Positions 1 through 11,593 are shown, counted from the first letter of the stretch. The stretch is 64,000 bases of DNA from Coniochaeta sp. PMI_546 (GCA_021432605.1 MU271153.1:496001-560000); one strand, 5' to 3'. The notes: generated by a model not told the origin, from the sequence alone. A program made the numbers and translations.

Positions 1-966
1 TGAGGCGTCAGGAATTAGGGTGAGGTGTTTGCCTGAGTTTAGGAGTCAATATGAGCCATGAGACTGGAGGCACCTTCTGCAGTGACTGACAGTGTTAAGA
101 GGAGTTTGTTGTCGACCGTGTCGCACAATTGCCGAGCATTGTACAGCCTTCTCGTTATGTGTATTAGAGCACCGCCGGAAGTCGGCACCGGTAGCGTCTC
201 CGAGTTGACACCGACGTGACCGGGGATTCGATCGGCATGCAGCCGGGGTCTGTGATTAGCGGCTACATGTTGTCCTAGCGCATCGGCTTCACTCCGACCG
301 AGATTTCTGAATGTGTCTCCCCCGCATCATGATCTGCACTAAGAGCCGTTCGACCCGGGCACGACGCCCTAATGCTTATTTACTGACCAGGACTAACCTT
401 CAAGTGAGTCTCGGCATGTACATCAGCTCCCGAAAGCCAATGTCTGAGAAGCAAAAGGTAAGCGGTGATAACCTCAACCCCGATCATTACGAGGGTCACC
501 ACCCCTGGTCATGCTCAGTCGCTATAGCGGCAGTTGCAATCCTCTACACTGGTGTTATCCGTACACAACTCCCGATATACTGAACAGCCCATAACTCCGT
601 CTGCAATGTAAGCGCCTGTCGAACTATACACATTAGCTTCATGCAGGATACCAGTTTGCTGGGACGGGGAGCGATCTATCTTTAGTTAGCCAAGGTTCCG
701 CACCAAGAAGATTCCACCCCGGCCTGATTGCTCAACAAAAATGGCTGGTCATTACCATGGGAGTGGTAAAGTTAGTAGGTCGACTAACTCGTGTTCCCTC
801 GAAGCTGTTGATCAACCATTTATAACCATCGCTAATCACCGTGGATTGCGTCTTGAGTCTGAGTGAGCTTCAACTCAGGTTCGAGGGACTCACTCCTAAA
901 CGCTTTCTCCCTTCATCATTTCCTTTGGCCGTGTGCTTTCGAGATAAGACTCTCGACATCTTCGGC
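1..966. other. Intergenic, no gene seen
   Basis: I see no coding sequence with recognisable family features. A 90-codon open frame at 311-583 has no protein-like character and is probably chance. The last 130 bases are the 5' flank of the MFS gene. They stay open in its frame from 841, but that extension has no ATG before 967. Confidence 0.5.
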
Positions 967-2602
967 ATGATCAGTCCCGAACGCAATACGCCGGTTTCGG
1001 CCAATTGGAAATGCATTCTCATCTGCCTCCTCGTCTCCATGGCGAACTGCCAGTACGGCTTTGACACGAACGCCCTGGCCGGTTTCCAGGCGATGATCGG
1101 CTTCCTCGAGATCTTTGGCTACAAGGACCCAAAGTCCGCCTCGGGCTGGAACATCCGTACCGCACCGCAGCAGCTCATCAGCTCGTTCCTCAACGTCGGC
1201 ACCATCATCGGCACCCTCTTCACCGTCCCATTCGCGCACAGGTACGGACGCAAGCCCGCCATCTGGGTAGCCTGCGCCTTCTCCTTTATCGCCTGCTCGG
1301 TCCAGGTCGGGACGACCACGTTGGGGGGGCTGTACGCCGGCCGCATCCTTCTAGGCATCGCCAACGGCTTCTTCATCACCTTTTCAAATGTCTACACCGT
1401 TGAGGCTGCGCCGCCGCACCTCCGCGGCATGATTGTCAGCTTCTTCGGGCTGTGGGTCAACATCGGCAGCGTCCTCGGCTCCGTGTGCGACAACTACACC
1501 AAGAACCACCTCGACAAGCTCGCTTACCAGATCCCCTTGGCAGCGCTATTCGCCGTCCCGACCCTGCTCACCGTCTTGATGCTCCTCGTGCCCGAGAGTC
1601 CTCGCTGGCTCCTCGTGCAGAACCGGTCGGAGGAGGCGCGAGCCGCTCTCGCTCGGCTGCGAGGATCGTCGCTCCGCCAAGACCTGCTAGAGGAGGAATT
1701 TGTCGAGATGCAGCGCGGCATTGCCGAGGAGCAGGAGCTCGCATCCTCGGTCTCCGTGCTCGACATGTTTAGGGGCACCAACCTCCGTCGCACCCTCATC
1801 TCGGTCGGTGCGGTCGTCTGCCACGCTGCCACGGGCCTGTGGTTCATCTTGTCGTTTGGAACCTACTTCTTCCAGGCGGCCGGCCTCAACAAGCCGTTCG
1901 TGGCCTCCATCCTCGGCACCGTGCTGGGCTTCGCCGGCGCGCTGGTCGGTATGTTCCTCACGCTGAAGGTCTTTGGCCGCCGCCCGATGATGATGATCGG
2001 CGCCTTCGGGTGCGGATGCTCCATGTTGGCGATAGCAGTAGCCTACACCGTGGCCCCAGGATCTCTCCACGCCGGTCGGGCTTTGTTAGGCTTTGCATTG
2101 ATGTTTTATTTCTTCTACAACGGCTTCATCGGTACGGTGAGCTGGCCCGTGGCGGGAGAGGTCGTCTCGTCTCGGCTGAGAGTCAGCACCATCAGCTTGG
2201 GCACCGGTCTGAACTACTTCTTTAACTGGCTGATCTCGTACTGCTCGCCGTATTTCATCAACGCGAATCAATTGAACTGGGGGCCGAAGTACGGATATAT
2301 CTGGGCTGGGGCCAACTTCATCGCTCTAGGTATGCACGAAAGATTGAGTGATGTTGTACGCGTTCTTCACCAAAGCTAACCTCGACTCGGCAGCGTTCAT
2401 CATATTCATGGTGCCGGAAACGAAGGGACGGTCCCTCGAAGAGATTGATGAGATGTTCGAGAACCACGTGTCCGTCCGCGAGTTCAAGAGGTATCATTGC
2501 ATCTCATCTGAGACTGCGAGGGAACTCGTGGGGAAAGAGGGCCGAGAGTCGGTCCATATCGAGATGTCGGGAACCATTTCAGAGCAGCAAGCACGCGTCT
2601 GA
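967..2602 (+). CDS. MFS sugar transporter (sugar porter family)
   Basis: Predicted plasma-membrane sugar/H+ symporter of the major facilitator superfamily. Two exons (967-2329, 2394-2602) encode about 523 residues, the usual length of fungal hexose transporters. The 64-bp intron is GT-AG and restores the frame exactly inside the last helix. Visible signatures are RYGRKPA after helix 2, GRILLGIANG in helix 4, PESPRWLL at the start of the central loop, FGRRPMM after helix 8, and PETKGRSLEEID after helix 12, which is the classic sugar-porter end motif. The start is the first in-frame ATG; earlier in-frame sequence has only a GTG. The substrate cannot be told from sequence. The next genes (an oxidoreductase relic, a monooxygenase and a ketoreductase) would suit uptake plus catabolism, but that link is only inferred. 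Confidence 0.93.
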
Positions 2603-2706
2603 AGAGGAATGATACTGAAAACCGAAGATAAGGGCTTTCGATAAGCAGATCGTAGCGGCCACAATACCCATTAGTCCTGCGATACAAGAGAACAATCCTG
2701 TGAAAT

Positions 2707-3120
2707 TCATCCCATAGCTTCCTCATACTCCTTGATGATGAGACCTGCGAATTTCTCAGCAACAGCATACGTGGGATATTGATAGTGCGAGCTATTAGGC
2801 ACAGGCATGATGCTCAAGTCTGCAACCCGCAGCCGTTTGATGCCCATGACTTTTCACTGCGTGTCGACGACTTCCCCATACTGGCACCTCCACCAGCGTG
2901 ATAGAATGATTGCACACCAGCCCACACCCTTGCATTGGTATCAATCTTCGAGGACACTGGAGAGAGTGACTAATTGCCAGGAGGCACAGTCTCGTTGATC
3001 ACAATGTTGTTTTCATATCTAGCTTCTTGGCATCTGTCACTGCCATTCCGAGGCGTATGCCAGAACGCAAAATGACGCGGTCGGCTTCTGTGGCATAAAA
3101 GCGGGTCAGAGCTTGCCGGT
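2707..3120 (-). pseudogene. GMC oxidoreductase, decayed C-terminal fragment
   Basis: Read on the minus strand, 2840 to 2707 encodes a clear glucose-methanol-choline oxidoreductase C-terminus: GIKRLRVADLSIMPVPNSS, then a PTYAVAEKFAGLI-type end and a TGA. Just upstream another frame carries QSFYHAGGGASMG, which matches the region before the second catalytic His of the family. The two pieces lie in different frames, and the join reads VVDTQ followed by a stop. Further upstream, near 3060-3110, a frame reads ATEADRVILRSGIRLGM, also GMC-like. No FAD-binding N-terminus was found before the next gene. I conclude this is a relic of a flavin alcohol oxidase-type gene with at least one frameshift and one stop. 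The 5' limit is approximate. Confidence 0.7.
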
Positions 3121-3337
3121 GTCACTCTGTCGTGTTTGTTGGTGTGTTGTTTGGTGTGCAAGTCGAGACAATGGACCCTCGGAGTTCATGACTGTCCCGT
3201 CCTATGTCTAATCTAGGACCGCAGAGGTCAAGACAAGAGCAACCTTGCACAGAAGTCAAGCAATTCCTGGTCATTCTTCAAGCACACCATCTCCAAAGAA
3301 TATACACAGGATAGCATAGCAACAGGGCTCAGTGCTT

Positions 3338-4745
3338 CTACAGAGAACCCATCAACCAAGGCTCTGGGACTTCCTCCGTGATTTTGATAGTCTTCAGGAT
3401 TGACTCGGTTGTCTTCACCATCTGTTTGATGTCATAATCCCATATCGTGTGGAATAGTTCCCCGATTTCCCGTCCGAACCGCTCATTCTCCTCAGGTGTG
3501 TAAGCACGCCGCGCCTGGAACAAGGAGCACGCCTGACGCGTGGCTCCAACGAGCCACTGCGTTCGCTCGTACCGCACTTGGTTGTACGCTGATAGTGCTT
3601 GGGAGCACAAATTGGCCCTCTTAACATCCCAATTGGCCAGCCTGACCCTCTTGTTCAGACTATCAAGCGCAGTGGCCAGCACGAGGGCATCCTCGATGCC
3701 GAAACCGGCGCCAGCTCCGAGATGCGGTCCGGCGGCATGGGCGGCGTCACCGGCAATGCACACGCATCCGCCGTTGTACCTCGGTGCGGGATGGTCCATC
3801 ATATCGAAGATGGCCCATTTGTCGAGATCCTCTGGGAGCAAGTCCACAATGGCCTTGACGGTAGGATGGTGCCAGCTCCTGAAGAAGTCGACCGCTTCCT
3901 TCTTCGTTGTCTTGGCAGTGTGCTTGCCGTCCTTTGTGCTCCATTCGCCTGGGTCGGAGACCACGACTAGGACGTTTAGAAACGTTCCCATTGCGACCGG
4001 GTAGGTTATCATATGTCCACCAGGGCCATTATACATAAAACGCGTGGAGGTGAGATATTCGCCCTTCTCGCGGATAGCCTCTCTAGCCTCGCAGGTGCCG
4101 ATCAGGGCACGGAAGCAGTACTTGTGCGTGTAGCCAGGATATGACGCCGGGTTGGCTTCGCCGAGGAGGAGCTGGCGGACTCTGGAACGGATGCCATCGC
4201 AACCGATTACTGTTGCTCGTCAGTCAATCAGATTGTCCAGAGAAGGACATGTCCTACCGACCAATATCAGCATTTACGCACTCCCCGTCCTTGAAGATGA
4301 CATTCGGTCTCCCATCCTCATCTTCAAAGATCAGGTCCGCCTGCTTTCCGAACACCACATTCTCCGCCGGCACCAGCTTCGCCAGCTCGTCGATAAAGTC
4401 AGACCGTCGACAGCCCCGGAACATGCCTTCGCCCACGTATAGCTTGTATATCAGCTCTCCAGTCGAATAGCCGTCTATCCACTGGAAATAGTCCTCTCCA
4501 TTGGGATTGGCGACCTTGCCGAACGTGCGGTGCACGTCGGGATTCAGCTCTTTCATGGCCCACTCGGCGTTGGGGCTGAAACCGACTCCGGCGCCGATCT
4601 CGTGGAAGGCGGACGCGCGCTCGTAGATCTTGTATTTCACCTTGCGGGCTTCCAGGCCGAGGGCGAGAGCCATGCCTGTGATGCCGCCTCCGATGATGGC
4701 GACTTCAAGAGTCTGCAGGACGGGCAGGGTTTTTGAGCTACCCAT
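3338..4745 (-). CDS. FAD-dependent monooxygenase (salicylate hydroxylase-like)
   Basis: Class A flavoprotein aromatic hydroxylase that uses NAD(P)H and O2 on a phenolic or polyketide-like substrate. Two exons (4745-4262, 4209-3338) give about 451 residues, normal for the family. The 52-bp intron starts with the less common GTCGGT but restores the conserved string ADIVIGCDGIRS exactly. Motifs: the FAD dinucleotide site IIGGGITG near residue 18-24, the DG motif CDGIRSRVR just after the intron, and GDAAHAAGPHLGAGAGFGIED near residue 311, which binds the FAD ribose and pyrophosphate. I chose ATG 4745 (MGSSKTL); an upstream in-frame start at 4796 would add 17 residues. It is divergent from the ketoreductase at 5201 and shares its promoter, suggesting co-regulation. 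Confidence 0.92.
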
Positions 4746-5200
4746 TTTGTTCGTGGTTGGATATGTGGGGTGCAGGAATTTACGAATAATAGTCAAAAGC
4801 TGAGCGTGTTGAATGTGTTCTGGGAGTAAATGAGCCTGTAATCCCGTCGACTCGAAGTTGAGTCGACGTCAAAACAGGGCGGTAGGTGAGAGAAAGGCAA
4901 GTTGCGACGTCGGACTAGAGCTGCTGTGGATTGATGCACGTTCGGAACAACAAGAGCCATAGTTGGAAGCTGCGCTTCACCCCGTTCCTGGGGTGGAAGT
5001 TTCCGTCTTGATGTACCTGAAGAAGACGGGATACCGCTGGGGTGACTGTGCCACGTCGCTCTCGGGCTTCGTGGGGAAGAACTTGTCGGACCACCGAAAC
5101 CCCCACACAATCCCTCCTCCTAATCATTTCGCTAGTTCTCGGTATAGCTAGAGAGTCTTTAAGGAGAAGCGGCTGCCAGTCCTTCCTTCAGGGTGATCTC
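4746..5200. promoter_or_regulatory. Shared divergent promoter with perfect inverted repeat
   Basis: This 455-bp gap separates the monooxygenase and ketoreductase start codons. At 4845-4868 it holds CGTCGACTC, a six-base spacer (GAAGTT), then GAGTCGACG, a perfect 9-bp-arm palindrome. Such symmetric sites fit a dimeric regulator that controls both genes. No operator of this exact form is known to me. Confidence 0.5.
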
Positions 5201-6522
5201 ATGTCTCTCGTCCAGCTCATGATGCAATCGCAAGGAAGCTCTACACCCGGCAAGGTGTTGTTGACAGGTGAGCTGGCACGAAATTTGCAAGGTGATGAGT
5301 TGCACCGGTTAGCTGAACGTTGATTGTCGTAGGCGGAAGTGGATTCATTGCTTCTCACGTTCTGGACCAGCTCCTAGATCATGGGTCTGTTACACGATCC
5401 TTTCTAAGACTCGATGTTTGCGACTAACGATGTATGCAGCTTCAATGTTGTTGTGACAGTCCGGTCCACAGAGAAAGGTCAAAGGATAGTCGATTCCTAT
5501 GAAGAGGCAACAAGAGACAATGTCTCGTACGTCGTTGTAGATGATATCACAAAGGAGGGCGCCTTCGATGCGGTAATTTCCACCTAGTCTAGTGGAGGAT
5601 GCCTATGTCAACACAGCCCAGCTCTGACATCGTCTCTATTTAGGCCGTACAGTCAAATCCTCCTATTGACTACGTAATCCACACCGCATCGCCCTACCAC
5701 CTCAACCCGCAGGATCCAGTGAAAGACTTCCTGGACCCTGCAATCAAGGGGACAACCGGCATCCTCCGCTCTATCAAGGCTCATGCGCCGACGGTCAAAC
5801 GTGTCGTCTTCACTTCCTCGAGTGCAGCCATCTTGAATCCAAAGCAGCACGCTGAGGTTTACGATGAGACGATCTGGGCTCCCATGACATGGGAGGATGC
5901 GTTGCAGCCCCAAAACGCTTATAGAGCTAGCAAGGTTTGAGTGCTCCTCCCTAGGTAGTGTTTTAACGTCTGTCAGTTTAACATAAGGTAGGTATACGCG
6001 GAAAAGGCAGCCTGGAAGTTCGTCGAAGTAGAGCAACCCAACTTTGACCTGGCAACCATCAACAACACTTATACGTTCGGTCCTTTGCAACGCCATCTGC
6101 CTCATCTAGACGCAATGAACACATCGAACCACCGCATCCGTGACCTTGTACTTGGTAAGATGAAGGAAGCACTGCAGCCCACAGCACCAGTCTTCACCTT
6201 TGTCGACGTCCGCGACGTGGCGCTTGCGCACGTGCGGGCCTTGACCGAACCCGAAGCCGGTGGAAATCGGTTCTATGTCGTGGGTGGGCACTTCTCAAAC
6301 AAGCAGATTGCGAACATCATCCGGGAGTTGTTCCCTCAGCTAGCTGACCGGTTGCCTCCGAGGGATGTGCCGGATGACTTTCCGGACAATGTCTATCGGT
6401 ACAACAACGCCAAGTCGAGGGACGTGCTGGGACTGGAGTATACGAGCTTGGAAAAGAGCGTTAGGGACACGGTGCAGTCGATTCTAGACTCTGGGCTGTT
6501 GGCTTTGGAGCTTCCGAATTGA
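5201..6522 (+). CDS. NAD(P)-dependent ketoreductase/epimerase family (dihydroflavonol-reductase-like)
   Basis: Extended short-chain dehydrogenase that probably reduces a carbonyl to an alcohol with NADPH in the cytosol. Five exons (5201-5267, 5333-5384, 5440-5572, 5644-5934, 5992-6522) join in frame to about 357 residues, the normal length for fungal DFR/aldehyde-reductase-II proteins. The Rossmann motif is TGGSGFIASH near residue 22-31, split by the first intron. FTSSSAAIL holds the catalytic Ser region, and YRASK is the YxxxK catalytic pair, directly before intron 4. A fourth conserved stretch, FTFVDVRDVALAHVRAL, is typical of this subgroup. Stop follows LALELPN. The start is inferred: ATG 5201 sits just ahead of the Rossmann strand and leaves a short leader. 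The gene is divergent from the FAD monooxygenase. Confidence 0.92.
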
Positions 6523-7053
6523 GGTCTGGATGTCGCAAGAGCTGTAGACCTGCTAATCAAGTCGGACTCTTAAAAGGAATGGGCGTGTCCGGTCAAAACA
6601 GGCTATAAAGTGATGATTTCCAGAAGTCGTACCCTCTTCCACTTCGATAAGTATTTTTTGGCATCATCAGACACGCCATGAGAGTCATTACCTCTACAAC
6701 CAAATCCGACACGAATTCACACGACGCCCTGTGATCGATCACAAGGTTGCTTTCCATCACCACTCACAGACACCGTGTATGCACCACTTTCTAGCCCTGT
6801 CTTGTGCTTGAAGCATTGTCAGACGAGGGGGGAAATGTGTTGAATGTGCATTCGACAGAAGAAAGAATATTATTTTTGATTCAAGTAGAGGACTATTCCA
6901 GTGCAAACCAAAAGCCCTCCGACCAGCAAATCAAAGTAACTTTTCCCAGAAGAAATCAGTCAAATCAGGGCATATTAGTGATACCACAGCAAGAAGTTGT
7001 CCGACACAACTTTCCCAATCCAGGGCAAGTTTGCAACGAGCAACCCGCAACCC
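6523..7053. other. Intergenic, 3' ends of two convergent genes
   Basis: Convergent 3' flanks of the ketoreductase and the HET gene. I see no further gene. Confidence 0.5.
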
Positions 7054-9051
7054 CTACCTCAAGAACAACCTCTCCAGACTGGTCTCTGGCGTCAGCACCT
7101 CCCCGTTCATGATCCCAAACACATATGCCTCCCCAACCACCCTCCAGTCATCGTCATGCAGCTTGCTGAGGACGAAAGGCGTGTCCGCACCAGCCAGTAT
7201 CCACACGCAGTCTCCCCGGTGCAGAGACTGCGCCGTGATACCGAAGAGTCCCTTTTGTGTTCGGAACATCCTACGCCCGTAGTAGGCTATCCGGAAACTC
7301 TCTTCGAAGTCTTCCTTGTCTCGGAGGCTTGGGCGTTGCTTCATGGCCAGGGCTTCGAGTATACTGTCAAAGGGTGGTTCTGTCGATAAGCTTGACAAAA
7401 CTTTGATGGTTTGTTCGCGTAATGACTTGAAATGGTCGGCCTCTCCTTGGGAGTTGGTAAAGGGATCGTCCAATGCGCCTTTGGCGGCGGCAATCTCGGA
7501 CTCGAGGTCTAGCATTTTGCTGACTGCGGCAGCGACGAAGGCATCTCTTGCAGCAGGATTGTCTGCCGGCTCCTCGCGGAATGTGTCCTGTATTATCGTC
7601 CGCCAGAAGGCTTCGGACGGAGAGACTCTTTGACTTGGATATTCATCCAAAGGGTAGTTGACAAGGAGGCTCAGAATGTCCTTCAACATGAATTCGCTGT
7701 CAAGCTCAGCGTAGGTCGGGCCGATGTCGTCGACGACGTCGACCAGGAGACCTTCAACGGGCAAAGTTCTCGACCACTGGCTGGTGCGCGGCCTGCTCCA
7801 GCTGAGTCCGTCGCTGGCCTTCCAACGGTTTGACCGGGTTCCGCTCCGGACCTGGTTTGTCAAGGGCAGCATTCGATGGCCCTTTCTGTAATCGGGGACC
7901 CAGGACGGTAGTTCAGGGTCATCCCGGAAGGTAGAGTCTTCCACCAGACCGAGCATGCCGAGGTCTCGCGCTTCGTATATTGCCATGTAGGTCCCCTGGA
8001 CATAGATATCTGCCACCGGGGAGTCGTAGTCGGGTTTTATGTGGAACGACGTTCCTCGACATATTTGCGATGCGTCCCACATGCCCAAGACTGCAAAGAT
8101 GTGGTCTCGTGGGTCTGTGGCGTTGAAGCAACGGCTGAAGTAGAGCAGCTGGCCGAGATTAAGAGACTGAGCAGACATTTTACTAAGCTTGCCAAAGATC
8201 TGTTGGTTGTTGAGCCTGTTGTCGAACAGCTTGGTCTTGATGCTGTCTTTGAACTTCGGCTTCTCAAGCATGTTGAGCAGGTATGCCTTTAGCACCGTAT
8301 CAAGATGCGTCTCATCGAGCAATTGCGCGGCAGTCATCAGTTTCCACCAGGGTAGGATCCTGTCACCGCACCAGACCTCCTTGTTGCCGGAGAAGAAACT
8401 CTCCTGGACAACCCAGATGCGGCCGAACCATCGCCTCTGCAGAAATGCCGCGTAGTCCATCCATTGCTGCTGGCTGATGCCGACCGTCTCTAGGAGTTCC
8501 GGGTCGTCGATCTCCTGAAAGCGTCTCCTTGCTTGCTTCGGAGAAAACGACGATAGGCGGCAGATGACCTTGGCCGCGCCGGCAAGGTGCTCGTCTTCCC
8601 TCCCGAGCCAGATGATGACCGTCTGGGCTTTCTCGTAGATGCGGCCCATCATCGAGACCTGCATGTTCTTCTCGTCGGTGCTGCTCTGGTCGATGCATAA
8701 TGCGTCGATCCAGAGGTAGTTCTTGGTCCTCGTCGAGTCTGAGTTAACGGTCTCCGAGGAATATCCATTGCCGCATAGATGTTGTAATGCATCATAGAGG
8801 TTTGGTGTGACGTCGATTTTGTGCCCAGAGTCGAGTGTGACAGTTTGGCCAGGTGACGGCTCGGATAGGGGCGTACAGCTGGGTGACGAGAGCTGGTGGT
8901 CTAGTGGATCACCCCACGTATATGAAAGGCAGTCGTACTTGATCATATCGTTGATGTCGAATGTCTGCAAGGAGCATACTGGATCGTCTCCAGGCTTGGA
9001 TAGTATACGCAGTAGCCGAATGCTCGTGTCGTTAGGGAGAGGTTGGTACAT
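7054..9051 (-). CDS. HET-domain protein (heterokaryon incompatibility family)
   Basis: Intronless gene for about 665 residues. The HET domain fills the N-terminal third: YDCLSYTWGDP, then LWIDALCIDQ, MGRIYEKAQTVIIWLG and RRWFGRIWVVQE, all hallmark blocks in the right order. The C-terminal block GDCVWILAGADTPFVL followed by VVGEAYVFGIMNGE is the usual tail of these proteins. HET proteins trigger cell death after fusion of unlike hyphae or act in innate recognition; whether this one does is unknown. ATG 9051 (MYQPLPND) is the first in-frame ATG, since an upstream extension uses TTG. No NACHT, ankyrin or WD repeats are attached. The next 2 kb upstream is degenerate sequence. Confidence 0.93.
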   Translation of the reverse strand: MYQPLPNDTSIRLLRILSKPGDDPVCSLQTFDINDMIKYDCLSYTWGDPLDHQLSSPSCTPLSEPSPGQTVTLDSGHKIDVTPNLYDALQHLCGNGYSSETVNSDSTRTKNYLWIDALCIDQSSTDEKNMQVSMMGRIYEKAQTVIIWLGREDEHLAGAAKVICRLSSFSPKQARRRFQEIDDPELLETVGISQQQWMDYAAFLQRRWFGRIWVVQESFFSGNKEVWCGDRILPWWKLMTAAQLLDETHLDTVLKAYLLNMLEKPKFKDSIKTKLFDNRLNNQQIFGKLSKMSAQSLNLGQLLYFSRCFNATDPRDHIFAVLGMWDASQICRGTSFHIKPDYDSPVADIYVQGTYMAIYEARDLGMLGLVEDSTFRDDPELPSWVPDYRKGHRMLPLTNQVRSGTRSNRWKASDGLSWSRPRTSQWSRTLPVEGLLVDVVDDIGPTYAELDSEFMLKDILSLLVNYPLDEYPSQRVSPSEAFWRTIIQDTFREEPADNPAARDAFVAAAVSKMLDLESEIAAAKGALDDPFTNSQGEADHFKSLREQTIKVLSSLSTEPPFDSILEALAMKQRPSLRDKEDFEESFRIAYYGRRMFRTQKGLFGITAQSLHRGDCVWILAGADTPFVLSKLHDDDWRVVGEAYVFGIMNGEVLTPETSLERLFLR

Positions 9052-9859
9052 TCTGGCCCCCGTGTGTGCACTCGTTGCGCTGTGTGTCTGATTTTGCAAG
9101 AGGCAGTCCTCTGTCTTTCTTTCCTTATGGTCTACGTGGATGGAGATCCATCAAATCGTATGTAGAGCATGCTGCCCTAGTAAAATCGTGGGTCTTATAT
9201 CGTCAGTCCTCTGGTTCCACTGGCGGCTTGTCAACACGCCAGGTGACTCAGGTAGGGCCTATGAGGCTCGTTTCGACGTACCACGGAGGCGGCAGGATTC
9301 CAAACTTGGTGCCTCCAAGGTTCAAGAACATATGTAGTCATCGGCCTGTGCGACCTGTTTGCTCGATACGGTTATGACAGGTCACTGAGTCGCCGTGTCA
9401 TAGCTCTTCCTGTATAGCGAACGGGTTATTTGACGGAGTCCGGCCTAGTGAGCTTCTAGTCGGCCGCATGGCCCGCCAAACCGATCTGATGCCTCCGTAA
9501 AGCCCCGGTTGTAGTGGAACACTGGCCGGTCAGTGCGACTTGAATGAGCGTCAAAGCCACGGAAGGATTGGCCACAGCATTTAGTGATACCTTGCGTGAC
9601 AGAACAATTTGCCGGGCGTGGCCGAGAACATGACTAATTCGCGTCGGTGAGCATATTTGGTCTGGATTAGACGACGGCTTACGCTTCGTGCTTTGAGCCT
9701 CGACCACCGTCTCCCGCATTCTTGTCTTGTCCATTCGAGTCCTCGAAAGCGCCCGCATTCACTGGAGAGAGGCACGGAGAAAGGTAGCCTGGCGATGCAG
9801 TCTTCCTATATGCATTTTCCTTGCCAGCCATGCCAGAATTTCAACATCTGTAGAGGTCC
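9052..9859. other. Intergenic, 5' flank of HET gene
   Basis: No recognisable gene. Short open frames overlap on both strands without protein-like features. Confidence 0.4.
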
Positions 9860-11262
9860 TCATTGATCTTCCCAGCTATAATGCCTAGCACGAATGCCTC
9901 ACCGTCTGCGGTCCAGTGGCCAGCCTCGTCATGTGGAAGAGGCCATGATCCTTGGAAGTGGTTCAGTCCATTGCCCGATTCCGCTCAAATATCTATTCAT
10001 ATGCCAGTCATACGTAGCACGTTGTCCGTCAAGGACTTCAACTTGGTGCTGCAGCTTCCTGAAACGGTGTAGTTATAACGGCGATATTCCGGAGGCATTT
10101 TCCTGGGAAGAAACAAGCTCATGGATACGAGAGTCTTTGAGGTTACTCCAGACGGCCACCCAGGCGGGTCAGCTTGGGTGTATCTCTGGCGGGACATTCT
10201 TGCTGAACGTTCGGATATCCCAGATATTGTGAGATCTGAGCTGGATTTTCAAAGTTGACGTAGAATGCTTCCAGAAGTTGTGAATAACTGCTAGCTCGAT
10301 GGTTCGCAGTGGACTTGATCGCCGCAGATTTGATGTCCGTCGACAATCCAAGCAAGAGAGTATATCATATTCCGAAAGGCCTGTCACCTCGCAGGAAATG
10401 TTATTCATCAGAAGTTCTAGCACAGGCATCTAAGACGCAGGCAAACAGAGATTCGGCATAAGTTGTCTCATGGTGAGCCTCCATACATGGTCAGACTTAG
10501 CCCGGGCATCTGGGAGGTATCGGGTCACGGGTACTGCGGTGAAATTAGATTGCAAGACGACTTCAACGTGACAGAAGATGGCCATCAGTATCTCTATGTC
10601 AAGAAGTACCCAGTTGAGAATATGTCGTCCACATAGAACAACGATGTTCGTGCAAGAGCGACCTCCTGAACTACCACACATGCTCTTTCCACCACAGCGC
10701 CTGAGATATGTAGCTCCTGCCAGGCAGCCTCGCAGCTAAGATTGCTGACGATGTCTTTGAAACAAGTAACAGCTAGGTATCAACTTATCCAAAAACTGAC
10801 CATTTTTGTCTGGACGGACAGGATCGCGTAAGGAAGAAATGTCATTGCTATCTTATGGGCTCAGCCTTACCGTACAGAGGACGCCAAAGCAGTTTCAGCC
10901 GCATTGATTCGTTCCATCTGTCCCGTTAGCTACCTGCTTTTGGCGCTACATTCAAGCCAGAATTCTGACAATTGCACGGAACTCGTTGGAAACCAAAACA
11001 CTACGTATACACCTGTAGAGGTCGATGCCTTGCCCCTGTTTCAAGGCTTCACCTGAGGTAAGATACATATACCAGTAGTTAGACCGCAGTGATGTGTGAT
11101 TTCAAGCTGCAGCTGCAAGATCCGAGGACAGATCCAAGAACACATGTGCTGTGGCAAAATCGAGCTCCCGCATGGAGGAAGATGCAAAACACGCAAATTG
11201 GCCGCGTTCTCGTGAATGATATTAAATAGAAAAAGATTTGACATGAATGATGTCGTCGCCAA
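9860..11262 (-). pseudogene. Degenerate minus-strand coding relic, family unknown
   Basis: Several short protein-like pieces lie in order on the minus strand but in different frames, separated by stops. Examples are SNFTAVPVTRYLPDARAKSD near 10530, VNFENPAQISQYLGYPNVQ near 10230, and a terminal WTADGEAFVLGIIAGKINED ending at a TGA near 9863. The last piece is loosely like the tail of HET-type proteins (a GEAYV.GIM pattern), but this is weak. Another piece near 11041-11262 reads NLFLFNIIHENAANLRVLHL. I could not assemble one intact spliced gene, so I treat it as a decayed gene or genes. It may instead be a multi-exon gene I failed to resolve. Confidence 0.3.
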
Positions 11263-11593
11263 GATGCAGGTGCCGGAGCCAATCCCAAGATGGAGGCTGG
11301 TCCGGCAAGAAGGACGGACCCCTGGTACAGTCTTAGCGCGCAGAGTGGATCACCTGATGATAATTTAGAGTTTTTGGCAGGTTCGCCCCGTTTTCGAAGC
11401 GCTTCTTCCCCGCATCTGGCCCAAGAGGCGAAACAGATTCAATCGCAAGATTCTTCGCTAAAACCCTTTCGTTTTCCTCCCTCGCCCTAGCTTGGTCCAG
11501 TTTGAGTTTGCGATTTGAGTTATTTGCTTGTCGCCTGCCGGCCCCGTACTGCGGTGCCCTTTGCCTCGCAGCAGCCCTCGTCCTTGCTGTGGA

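Noticed and set aside
311-583. 90-codon open frame near the left edge
   Set aside because: No domain, composition or context supports coding; it looks like chance.
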